NCBI GenBank assembly: GCA_937924555.1
Contig: CALDSN010000054.1
Coordinates: forward strand, 1-19,043
DNA: 19,043 bases
Origin: an uncultured bacterium
Lineage (GTDB): Bacteria; Cloacimonadota; Cloacimonadia; Cloacimonadales; Cloacimonadaceae
Direction of reading: 5' to 3'
The stretch's first letter is position 1, and the number at the start of each line of letters is the position of its first letter. The notes beneath the pieces were generated by a model. It made no database searches, was not told the DNA's origin, and saw nothing but the letters and a program-made list of their open reading frames with translations. Of the stretch, positions 8,801 to 15,549 are shown in pieces. Both the position numbers and the translations under genes were made by a program.

Positions 8801-10739
8801 CGGAGGCAACTGTGGGAGCCATACCTATGTAACGATTGATGGTTCCCAATAGAGTGGGACTACCGCTAAGGTTTTGGGTGGTATTCAAATAAACTTCCAT
8901 CTTGTCGGCATAGGAGCTGTATCCGGTATCCCTATACATCCAGAAGGAAAAAGAGTATGAGTAGTTCACGATGTTGCTGCAGTTTATACGGGGACTGGAG
9001 AGGAAGGCAGCATTACCGCTGGAGGCACTGTAACTATTATAGCGGAGCATTCCAGAGCCTGTTTGAGGGGAACAAGTGGGGCTGCCACCGTTTGTAACCC
9101 GCTCAAAGATTTGGCTTCCCACCACCGCTTGATTCTCCCATCCATCAGGGATATAGGTGGCGGCATCAAAGTACTCAGTTTGCGGATTGGGGCTGAAACC
9201 AATAGTAACAATTGGTGGAACTCCCTTGTAAAAGCTCATGGTTGCCCCAGCGGAAGAGCCAATCCCGTAGAGGGTGAGGTTGCCTGCACTTCCATCTTGC
9301 AAGAACGGAGTGGGGTTGGTGGTGTTATTGATCTTCACTCTGCCCACTTCGGCACTGTAGTTGGCAGAGCTAATAGTGCCATCAACAGATGTTGTGCCAC
9401 CCGGACGATAAATGTATAATTCGTCAGGGGGTCCACCGGCATTGCCATCCCCGGCACTTGTATCTATTCTGTAGATCAGTAGTCCTGAACCAGGGATGCT
9501 ACTCTCGAAGGTTCCGGTTTTCTTGCGGAACTCCACGATGTAGTATTGGTTTGCATTGTTGGAGTTTATCCGATATGCGTTACCGGTGCTGGAGGTTAGT
9601 GGGTTGAGCGTGTAAAGCTGGTCTGTGGTTATGGTAGGGATGCTGGAGATCCAATCTCCATACTTCCATTTCATGAAAGCTGTCATGTGCTGGGGAGGGT
9701 TCTGGTCGGATTGCATTATATCCCATGAGCCTGCAGGGGTTATTCCGTTCGATGTGTAATGGTATAAATCCGGTGCTCCCAGAGTGTGGAAGAACTCATG
9801 GCAGATAACGCCAACGCCCCTGCTTGCCAGGAAGGTTTGCAGTTGCAAGTTAAAGTCATACACTCGCTTGCCGTTTATGTAAACATATCTATCCCAAATA
9901 GACCATCTATGGGGCCAGAGCAAGCTGCTCCACGCTCCTGCAGAGCCACGGACAATAAACACCACATTGTCCACTCTACCGTCATTATCCGAATCAATAT
10001 TCAATCCACTAGGGATGGAAGAACCAACGCCTGCACAGGCATTTTGCAAGAGGGTGAATTCCCTTGTGCGGCTTTCATCATCAGTTTGATATCCGGTGGG
10101 ATTGGTGCTGGCATCATAGGGCTGGAAGTAAGCTCTGGGATGGCTGTCCTGCCAAGAGACAACCATGTTGTTGCTCGGAGCTGGAAAGAAAGATGTGTTA
10201 ACCGTAAGCTGATTGTAACTTGCTTCGAGATAGTAGTTCTTCTGCGAGCTTGTCCCGCTATTGAACCAGCCATCATAAGTGCTGATGTTCTCTCCAAATT
10301 CTGTTTCATCGGAGAAACGGATATAGATTACCACATTGTTGATTGTACCGATGGTGGGGGCATCACGTGTCACGGGGGCTTGGAACAAAGCTTTTCTTCT
10401 AGCCTGATAGACTTCGGGATCAAGATTTATGCCGGGTTTTAACCCTCTGCTTTGAGGGTTATCTTTGCCAACCACAAGGTCACCCGCAATAACTTGAGCT
10501 CCACCGCTCTCGGCATAGCAATAATAGCCTGTGTTGGGGTTGCGGATAATGGTATAATTATCTTTGTCGTGTAGCCAGTTGTGAAATTCATCACCGGTGG
10601 CATAACACTCTATAACCTTTCCATCAGGTTGGGTTATGCTCATCGGCATATTGGAAAGATATGCAGCATTAAGGGAAAGACATGTAAGCATCATGGCAAA
10701 TGCCACTATCCACAAAGCTAACTTATGCGTACTAAACAC
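5895..10739 (-). CDS. Secreted multidomain M6-family zinc metalloprotease
   Basis: From the GTG at 10739 the protein has 1614 residues. I chose this start because AAGGAG lies 5 nt upstream and a signal peptide (1-26, ending LSLNAA) begins at once; the frame is open a further 43 codons to a TTG at 10868, without a ribosome site and inside a predicted RNA stem. Order: signal peptide; pro-region (about 27-115); M6 protease (about 125-510) with zinc motif HEFFHTLGAPD (ligands H314 and H318, catalytic E315, third ligand probably D324) and Met-turn SWDIM (M342); jelly-roll domain (512-687); fibronectin-III (692-785); cleaved-adhesin/choice-of-anchor-J-like domain (789-976); ASH-like domain (985-1081); second jelly-roll (1090-1239); CARDB-like domain (1245-1347); an unassigned beta-rich domain (1352-1532); fibronectin-like end (1537-1614) with KMFYRVVA. 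M6 enzymes (immune inhibitor A type) degrade extracellular proteins. The active site is intact, so it is probably functional. Confidence 0.92.
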   Translation of the reverse strand: MFSTHKLALWIVAFAMMLTCLSLNAAYLSNMPMSITQPDGKVIECYATGDEFHNWLHDKDNYTIIRNPNTGYYCYAESGGAQVIAGDLVVGKDNPQSRGLKPGINLDPEVYQARRKALFQAPVTRDAPTIGTINNVVIYIRFSDETEFGENISTYDGWFNSGTSSQKNYYLEASYNQLTVNTSFFPAPSNNMVVSWQDSHPRAYFQPYDASTNPTGYQTDDESRTREFTLLQNACAGVGSSIPSGLNIDSDNDGRVDNVVFIVRGSAGAWSSLLWPHRWSIWDRYVYINGKRVYDFNLQLQTFLASRGVGVICHEFFHTLGAPDLYHYTSNGITPAGSWDIMQSDQNPPQHMTAFMKWKYGDWISSIPTITTDQLYTLNPLTSSTGNAYRINSNNANQYYIVEFRKKTGTFESSIPGSGLLIYRIDTSAGDGNAGGPPDELYIYRPGGTTSVDGTISSANYSAEVGRVKINNTTNPTPFLQDGSAGNLTLYGIGSSAGATMSFYKGVPPIVTIGFSPNPQTEYFDAATYIPDGWENQAVVGSQIFERVTNGGSPTCSPQTGSGMLRYNSYSASSGNAAFLSSPRINCSNIVNYSYSFSFWMYRDTGYSSYADKMEVYLNTTQNLSGSPTLLGTINRYIGMAPTVASAGWYQYSYNLSLPAGGYYYIVLKAISAYGNNMFVDSFSFTRSITSPSPAINPSPANAASGINYTQALSWQSGSANTDGYKLYLGTNNPPTNLVNGSSIGNVLSYTYSRGMPLGTTVYWKIVPTNMGVEASNCPVWSFSTVADYSTFPLTEAFGSTGTSFPPTNWTRYAGVLADPSTLATNTGLWVQDDWLNTTTSPANFCARNNIYGSSRYGWMISPLLNIPTGAMLSIDLGLTDYANSNPISSDPSGTTGTDDQFAILIGDGVSWSTANLVRKWDNAGSSYVYNNISATGEKVLIDLSAYPGYKYLAFYGASATSNADNDLFVDNISVQTKPVTAQALCSISSWNVGARELNSSISKQVTVYNTGGGTLNISSINVSGSSAFTLQSLPSFPQSLAFAGSFSFTVNFLPTSTGDHSATIYINGNSSTSIALSGSSVDPRIASLPHSENFDSVIIPALPLGWRAYLNSSSTSASVSTGTSYPTNGLNSVALSNSSDTAADVRLICPEVLVPLNGVKLKFYAKGSSTAYTLLVGTVANADGSGTFTQIASLNLSDAQTEYSVSFGTYSGSDRYIAIKHGLGGTYRTIYMDDFRLEALLNEDLGIVSFGCPVFGNSGASMDYPITVVNNGLQTQSSYTLRLMTANRSTELVSLSVNSPLQPDATVMHSLTWVPANPGSYELYAELIFTGDGNTANNLSSTGSTTIYPSDTYQSTAGDLQSTSSANTLPLSMYWKNSLSETIYLTEELQMASGNILAMVYKYNFVQELNNKPVKIWVKNTVETDLSISWSSFDGYTLVFDGTLNFAMGQHQILIPFATPFAYTGANLAVRVNRPMDTAYFNSSNHFYYTDSTLYPNRSRYMLSDSESYDPSAPSVAGTLSNSIPVSIFLSSGAKLGTPMLSMQQEGTSLVLRWNAVPGAAVYRIYASATPSFLRDTPVAETSQLSYTVPNGSKMFYRVVAASAASSREAMRF

Positions 10740-10889
10740 GGAATCTCCTTCAGAATAGCCCTCGCTGCTTCCATAATAGCCGAAAGGAGTCTGTGCGGGA
10801 TTTGCCGGCATTGATAGCCGGCAGTTCAGGATCAAACCGCTTGCAAGTCTATATCGGCTGATATGCAAGGTTAAGGGTATCTATTTACT
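10740..10889 (-). promoter_or_regulatory. Candidate structured leader RNA of the M6 protease gene
   Basis: All positions are read on the minus strand. (1) 10869-10840: CTTGC/GCAAG encloses an ATATC-AGCC-GATAT hairpin. (2) 10823-10803: a perfect 7-bp hairpin TGCCGGC/GCCGGCA with loop TATCAAT. (3) TTGAT at 10835-10831 can pair with ATCAA in that loop, making a pseudoknot. (4) CTCCTT at 10789-10784 is the exact complement of the AAGGAG ribosome site at 10750-10745, 33 nt away. An imperfect 20-nt direct repeat (GGCTATT.TG.A.G..) lies just before the start. I do not recognise a known riboswitch class. The pairings are visible in the sequence; regulation is inferred. Confidence 0.45.
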
Positions 10890-10896
10890 TATAGTT

Positions 10897-10902
10897 ATTA
10901 TA
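10897..10902 (-). promoter_or_regulatory. Candidate -10 box upstream of the M6 protease gene
   Basis: A perfect TATAAT lies on the minus strand, 23 nt beyond the dtd stop codon. No good -35 is seen 16-18 nt upstream of it, so strength is uncertain. If used, transcription starts near 10889 and gives a leader of about 150 nt. No clear terminator separates dtd from this gene, so read-through from the mre operon is also possible. Confidence 0.4.
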
Positions 10903-10924
10903 ATGTGGATAACGGTAATTGTTC

Positions 10925-11362
10925 TCACCATTCCAGATTGATGGTGATGGGACCTTCATTAACCAAGCTTACCTGCATATCGGCAGCAAAGATTCCGCTT
11001 TGCACATTGAAACCCTTGTCTTTCAGGATTTGCAGGAAGGCATGGTAAAGTAGCTTAGCTTGTTGTGGTGGGGCAGCTTGGGTAAAATCAGGACGTCTGC
11101 CTCTTGTACAATTGGCATAAAGAGTGAATTGGGAGATTGCTAGAATGCTTCCTTGCGTATCTATCAGAGAGCGGTTGAGCTTTCCGTTTTCATCTGCAAA
11201 GATGCGTAGCTCTGTGCATTTTGTAGCTGCAACCTCAAGTATCTCCGGTGTGTCTGTGGCACAAAAGCCAACGAACAGCAAGATACCGAAGGATATTTCA
11301 CCGGTGATCTGATTGTCTACTCGGCATATTGCGCTGCTAACACGCTGGAGAGTGATGCGCAT
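10925..11362 (-). CDS. dtd: D-aminoacyl-tRNA deacylase (DTD)
   Basis: The 145-residue protein has the usual length and matches the DTD family end to end, starting MRITLQRVSSA. The two signature motifs are present: SQFTLYA (residues 77-83) and the cross-subunit Gly-cisPro motif NEGPIT (135-140). GRRPDFTQAAPP (88-99) is also typical. The enzyme is a homodimer in the cytoplasm that removes D-amino acids (and glycine mischarged on tRNA-Ala) from tRNA, keeping D-residues out of proteins. It starts 3 nt after the stop of the lipoprotein gene without an obvious ribosome site, so coupled translation is likely. It appears to be the last gene of the mre operon. In a cell-wall operon its place makes sense if D-amino acid pools rise during peptidoglycan synthesis, but that link is inference. 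Confidence 0.95.
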   Translation of the reverse strand: MRITLQRVSSAICRVDNQITGEISFGILLFVGFCATDTPEILEVAATKCTELRIFADENGKLNRSLIDTQGSILAISQFTLYANCTRGRRPDFTQAAPPQQAKLLYHAFLQILKDKGFNVQSGIFAADMQVSLVNEGPITINLEW

Positions 11363-11365
11363 ATA

Positions 11366-11971
11366 TTAATCGATATGAAAGCTATGAACTTCGTAGCAAC
11401 CTGCAACATCAATCCAGATTGAGCCTTCTTTAAAGGGCGGAATCATATAGACTAGCCTGCCAAACTTAGCTCCGGGACGAATAAAACCAGCACTGAAGGA
11501 ATTTTGTTCCCACTCCGAGTGAACATAGTAACGGTTCTTGAAGCGGTTTACAATCTGTCCATTATCTTTAAATACAATCATATTCATCTGCACTTGGGGA
11601 GGAAGCGGTGATGAGGTTTTCATGGAAGTACGCAGATAATATCCCCCATAACGGCGTACTGGGAACGGATCGCTCAATATCATAACGGATTTGTCGGATG
11701 CGTCTATCCGAAGTGAGGTTCCTTCCTCCAAAGCTTGCTCAGGATCAATAATCACAGGGCTGTTATCACCACCGGGAGGATCGAGATGCACCACCCATCC
11801 TTTCAGGGCTTCGGCAGCAATCTCTGAATAGGGATTGAAGCTGGGATTTGATATAAGATTAGGGGCATCAGCAATATCCTTGTCGGTGAAGTTCAAGGAT
11901 GATACTCCGGTGCAAGAGCTTAACAAAAACAATACAGGAACCAACAGGAGGAGAAACTGATAACTCTTCAT
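11366..11971 (-). CDS. Lipoprotein of unknown function coupled to rodA
   Basis: The 201-residue protein carries a classical lipoprotein signal: MKSYQ, a leucine-rich core (about 6-17) and lipobox LSSC with Cys20 as the lipidated residue. The mature part begins with a roughly 20-residue linker and then NLISNPSFNPYSE, a pattern seen at the start of carbohydrate-binding-like jelly-roll domains; the rest looks all-beta (for example YLRTSMKTSS and the closing WIDVAGCYEV). I cannot name a family. Its ATG overlaps the rodA stop by 4 nt (ATGA), and dtd follows 3 nt later, so it is translated with the rod genes. No outer-membrane sorting rule can be read with confidence for this group, so inner- or outer-membrane attachment is open. 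It may be a partner of the elongation machinery; that rests on context only. Confidence 0.85.
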   Translation of the reverse strand: MKSYQFLLLLVPVLFLLSSCTGVSSLNFTDKDIADAPNLISNPSFNPYSEIAAEALKGWVVHLDPPGGDNSPVIIDPEQALEEGTSLRIDASDKSVMILSDPFPVRRYGGYYLRTSMKTSSPLPPQVQMNMIVFKDNGQIVNRFKNRYYVHSEWEQNSFSAGFIRPGAKFGRLVYMIPPFKEGSIWIDVAGCYEVHSFHID

Positions 11972-13185
11972 TTTATGAAACCTCGTTCATTTAGATACTT
12001 CAATATTACTCCAACAGAGATGGTGTTAATCAACAGATTCGAACCACCATAACTAATAAAAGGTAGCGGTATCCCTGTTGCAGGAACCAAACCTATGTTC
12101 ATACCAATGTTAATGAAGCTTTGGAACATAAGATAAGCCAATATTCCGGCTGTGGCTACCTTGCGCTCTTTTATCTTAAGTTCACCGGTATTCTTGATAA
12201 TACGAGAGAAAAATGCAATAAACATTCCAAGCAACAGGAGACTTCCAATAAAACCGAATTCCTCTCCAATAACGGAGAAAATAAAATCCGTATGATGCTC
12301 AGGCAAGAAGTTCATGTTCTTTTGGGTGCCCATCAGCCAACCCTTACCATACACACTTCCGCTACCTATGGCAATCTTGGCTTGAATTATCTGGTACCCA
12401 GCACCAAGCGGATCTCGCGTGGGATCCAAGAAAGTAAGGATGCGGTTCTGTTGGTAGTCCTTCAACCCCATCCACAACACTGGAGTGATAAGCGCAATGA
12501 ATACATTGGCAATACCGGCGACAGTTACTGCCACCCATGACAGTCTCGCCCTAAGAAGCAATAGGACAAAGATGATTATCCAAATAGGGATGGCATACCA
12601 CCAGAGTGAACTGATAATGCTGACCACCGGACTGATGAAAAGCAGAACATAGAAAACAGGGACATCAGCCGCAATGAGCATCGCCATTAAACTTGTCCAG
12701 AATACTAAGGTTGTGCCGAAATCTGGTTCAATTATTATAATGGCAACCGGTAACAATACAATCAAGAACCCGTAGAATATCTGCCGATATTCGTTAAGAT
12801 GCTCACGTGAGATTATCCTGGCAACCATCAAGATAGTAAAGAGCTTTGCGGTTTCTGAAGGTTGATAGTTAATGCCCCCAAAGCTGAACCAACGGTGTGA
12901 GCCATTAACAGCCGGAGTGAATAGCACTACGATCAATGCCAGAATATTCAAGATGAACATCGGCAACACGATGATGTCGAATATAGGCATGGGTAGCTTA
13001 AGTAACAACGCTATGGCACCCAAAGAGATGAAGGCGAAGATTACCTGCTTCCACCAGTGATTCTGAATACTAACATGCTGTCCAATGACGGTTGTGGAAG
13101 CACTAAAGATGGCAACGCAACCCATAATAATCAGGCAAACAAGCAATCCCAACAGGGTGAAATCGAACTTCTTGCGGTTTATCAT
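11968..13185 (-). CDS. rodA: RodA, SEDS-family peptidoglycan glycosyltransferase
   Basis: The 405-residue polytopic protein has about ten membrane segments, the normal SEDS layout. Family motifs visible are HRWFSFGGINYQPSE (residues 97-111), EPDFGTTLV (153-161), DPTRDPLGAGYQ (254-265), the segment around PEHHTDFIFSVIGEE (295-309) and the C-terminal PLPFISYGGSN (373-383). D300 in HHTDFIF corresponds to the essential Asp of RodA enzymes. Most relatives have GGSS where this one has GGSN, a mild difference. RodA polymerises lipid II into glycan strands at the inner membrane and works as a complex with PBP2, encoded directly upstream with a 4-nt ATGA overlap. The downstream lipoprotein gene overlaps its stop in the same way. 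Confidence 0.97.
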   Translation of the reverse strand: MINRKKFDFTLLGLLVCLIIMGCVAIFSASTTVIGQHVSIQNHWWKQVIFAFISLGAIALLLKLPMPIFDIIVLPMFILNILALIVVLFTPAVNGSHRWFSFGGINYQPSETAKLFTILMVARIISREHLNEYRQIFYGFLIVLLPVAIIIIEPDFGTTLVFWTSLMAMLIAADVPVFYVLLFISPVVSIISSLWWYAIPIWIIIFVLLLLRARLSWVAVTVAGIANVFIALITPVLWMGLKDYQQNRILTFLDPTRDPLGAGYQIIQAKIAIGSGSVYGKGWLMGTQKNMNFLPEHHTDFIFSVIGEEFGFIGSLLLLGMFIAFFSRIIKNTGELKIKERKVATAGILAYLMFQSFINIGMNIGLVPATGIPLPFISYGGSNLLINTISVGVILKYLNERGFIK

Positions 13186-15059
13186 GGTGTCACCTCTGTG
13201 ATCGGCTCAACAACTTCAGGTGGATCTACCTCTTCCTCCGGCACCTCCGTGGGAACATCCTGAGCAGTTCTGAACTTTGCAGGGAGAGGAGTAACCTTTT
13301 TAATCTCCTCCAAGTTACCGATGTAATAATCAAATATACGCCGGGTAATCGGGGCTGCTAATGCACCTCCTCCTCCGGCATTCTCCAGAAATACCGTCAC
13401 CACAATCTCCGGTTTGGTAGTTACAAGGTAGCCACAGAACCAAGCATGAGTTGTTCTGCCCATGGAGTTCTCTGCCGACCCGGTCTTTCCGTACACCGTT
13501 CCGCTGCTTGCCTTGGCATTGGCACCAGTACCACCGGGCGCATTAACCACAGCCCAGAGGCCCTGTTGAATGGTTTTGATTGTAGATTGCTTAATCGGCA
13601 GAGGTTTTCTTGTTAAAGGCATCAGTTGTTCTCTGGTAAGCCTGCCCCTTCCCATGGTTTGCTTCAGAAGGTGTGGCTGTGTCCACAGTCCATTATTAGC
13701 AAGAGCGGCATAAAAGGCATTCATCTGGATAGGTGTGGTAAGCACCTCACCCTGCCCAATGGACAGGTTTACCTTATGCCCAATGATCCCCACATTCTTG
13801 CCATAAGTCTTCTTATACCATTCAGTGTTGGGGAAAAAGCCTTGTCTTTCATTTGGTAAGTCGATACCCGTTTTGCCGAACAAATGATTCTTCACAGCAT
13901 ACTCGCGCATCTTCTCCAGACTTAGCTTCAGCGAAAGGTCGTAGAAATACACATCGCAGGATACCCGCAGCGCATCTATGACATTTGTGCTGCCATGTCC
14001 TCCTCTATTCCAGCAACGGAAGAAGCGATTACCTATTTTCATCCCTCCCACACATGCAGCAAGTTTCGTATATGGAGTAACAATGCCAGAATCCAAGCCA
14101 ATGGACGCGGTGAGAGGTTTAAATATTGAGCCGGGGGGATATGAGCCGTGTATCACTCTATCCATCATCGGCTTTTCCGGGCGGTTTAAGAACTTCCATA
14201 TGTCGGGACTAATCTTTTGCATGAACAAATTGGGATCATAGTCAGGCTTACTTACATAGGCAAGTATCCCTCCCGTGCGGATATCACTTACCACAACGGC
14301 TCCGTTCATACCCGAGGGAAATGTATCTGAGACAAACTTCTGCAGGTCGTTGTCTATGGTTAAAACTACAGATAAGCCATTCAATGGCTCAACATTGCTA
14401 TTCTCGGCGAATAGTTCCAAGCTTCTTCCTTGGGCATCAACCTGAACTATCTCCCTTCCATCCTTACCCCTCAGCAGCACCTCATAATATCGCTCCAAAC
14501 CGGTTTTGCCGATATAGCTGTTTAGCGAATAATCCTCTTTTCGGTAAAGCTCATATTCTTTCTCATTAATTCTGCCCACATAACCCGTGAAATGGTTGGG
14601 GTACAAATATTCTCGCGTGGCACCGATGCGAAAGGACAGCTCCGGATAGTAGTTCATCTGTTCCGACAGCATCAGTATCTTCTCATACTGGATGTTATCT
14701 GCCAACAGGATTTCTTCGTAGGTTTTGAATCTCTGTTTCAACACCAACTGGTGCAGGTCTTCTTCCTTTATCCCAAAGTTCCGGTCCAGGAACTTCGCCA
14801 ATGCGGGGAAATTATGTATCTTACCGCTGGTTAAAAAGAGGTTGTGCGAGGGGACATTACTTACAATGGGACGATACTTGTTGTCATAAATCTCCCCTCT
14901 GGTAGCTGTTATCCTGCGGATACGCACAAAGTTACTCTCAGCAATCCTTTGGTATTTTGCTCCCTTAATCACCTGCAACCTGAATAGTGAACCAAGCAAC
15001 AAGCTGAAAAGAACAATCAAGGTTACTCGGTAAACAAGGGTGGCGTAGGACTTAGTCAT
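13182..15059 (-). CDS. mrdA: Penicillin-binding protein 2, elongasome transpeptidase
   Basis: The protein has 625 residues: a short cytoplasmic tail, one membrane anchor (about 9-29), the PBP dimerisation/pedestal region (about 45-225, with RRITATRGEIYDN) and a transpeptidase domain (about 245-585). All catalytic motifs are present: SIFK (S311 nucleophile, K314), SCD (367-369, in place of SxN, usual for class B PBP2) and KTGS (525-528). It cross-links nascent peptidoglycan in the periplasm together with RodA. The C-terminus carries an extra Pro/Glu-rich, acidic tail (about 600-625: EVPEEEVDPPEVVEP) after the catalytic fold. The start overlaps the mreD stop by 8 nt and lacks a close ribosome site, so translational coupling is expected; the stop overlaps rodA by 4 nt. 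Confidence 0.97.
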   Translation of the reverse strand: MTKSYATLVYRVTLIVLFSLLLGSLFRLQVIKGAKYQRIAESNFVRIRRITATRGEIYDNKYRPIVSNVPSHNLFLTSGKIHNFPALAKFLDRNFGIKEEDLHQLVLKQRFKTYEEILLADNIQYEKILMLSEQMNYYPELSFRIGATREYLYPNHFTGYVGRINEKEYELYRKEDYSLNSYIGKTGLERYYEVLLRGKDGREIVQVDAQGRSLELFAENSNVEPLNGLSVVLTIDNDLQKFVSDTFPSGMNGAVVVSDIRTGGILAYVSKPDYDPNLFMQKISPDIWKFLNRPEKPMMDRVIHGSYPPGSIFKPLTASIGLDSGIVTPYTKLAACVGGMKIGNRFFRCWNRGGHGSTNVIDALRVSCDVYFYDLSLKLSLEKMREYAVKNHLFGKTGIDLPNERQGFFPNTEWYKKTYGKNVGIIGHKVNLSIGQGEVLTTPIQMNAFYAALANNGLWTQPHLLKQTMGRGRLTREQLMPLTRKPLPIKQSTIKTIQQGLWAVVNAPGGTGANAKASSGTVYGKTGSAENSMGRTTHAWFCGYLVTTKPEIVVTVFLENAGGGGALAAPITRRIFDYYIGNLEEIKKVTPLPAKFRTAQDVPTEVPEEEVDPPEVVEPITEVTP

Positions 15060-15546
15060 GTGCTATGCTAAGACGTACCTTACTGAGAAGCTGCAACGAC
15101 CAAAACACCACGAAGCTGAACACCAAATTGTAAGCAAAGCCAATGCCTGATAAACTTATCAGCTTGTTGTCAAAGCCATACGCCAAGCCGAACACCAGAA
15201 ACTGGATTGTGGCAAACAGGATATTCGCCACCCCAATGGTCAGCAGCTTTGCTACGGTGCTATCCACCTCGAAAGGTTTGCGGAAAGCATCAATACTCAC
15301 CCCTAACACACAAAACATAAAGGAATATAATCCGAAGGTATCGGGATTCAAGCTGTCATACATTGCACCTATTAAAAACAGCATGATAAGCGCATGATTA
15401 CGGGGACGCGTCCATACCATATAGATTAACCAGGGGATTAGGATATTGGGTGTGACATGTGCAATGGCAAATGCCGGCATAACCAGTATCTGGACATAGA
15501 AGTATGCAATGCCAAGAATAGCTGTCCAGATAATGCCGAGAATCAT
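15052..15546 (-). CDS. mreD: Rod shape-determining protein MreD
   Basis: The 164-residue, very hydrophobic protein has about five membrane segments. The sequence is poorly conserved in this family, but GAMYDSLNPDTFGLYSFMF (residues 60-78) matches the usual D-x-x-x-(P/x)-x-x-(F/L)G-x-x motif of MreD, and length and gene position fit. MreD sits in the inner membrane and links the MreB/MreC scaffold to the PBP2-RodA synthase. It begins 3 nt after the stop of the CofE-like gene, with AAGGA about 12 nt upstream, and its end overlaps mrdA by 8 nt. Confidence 0.92.
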   Translation of the reverse strand: MILGIIWTAILGIAYFYVQILVMPAFAIAHVTPNILIPWLIYMVWTRPRNHALIMLFLIGAMYDSLNPDTFGLYSFMFCVLGVSIDAFRKPFEVDSTVAKLLTIGVANILFATIQFLVFGLAYGFDNKLISLSGIGFAYNLVFSFVVFWSLQLLSKVRLSIAHD

Positions 15547-15549
15547 GTT

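Noticed and set aside
9786..10442. Plus-strand open frame of 218 codons
   Set aside because: Lies wholly antisense to the protease domain with its HEFFH motif; composition is not protein-like.
10740..10868. Longer start (TTG at 10868) for the M6 protease
   Set aside because: No ribosome site, falls inside a predicted RNA hairpin, and would bury the signal peptide 43 residues from the N-terminus.
10740..10889. Known riboswitch classes (c-di-GMP-I, cobalamin, TPP) in the protease leader
   Set aside because: The conserved cores of these classes are not present; only generic stems and the anti-Shine-Dalgarno helix can be supported.
13182..15059. Inactive PBP2 because SxN reads SCD
   Set aside because: S-x-D at this place is normal for PBP2 of the elongation type; SxxK and KTG are intact.
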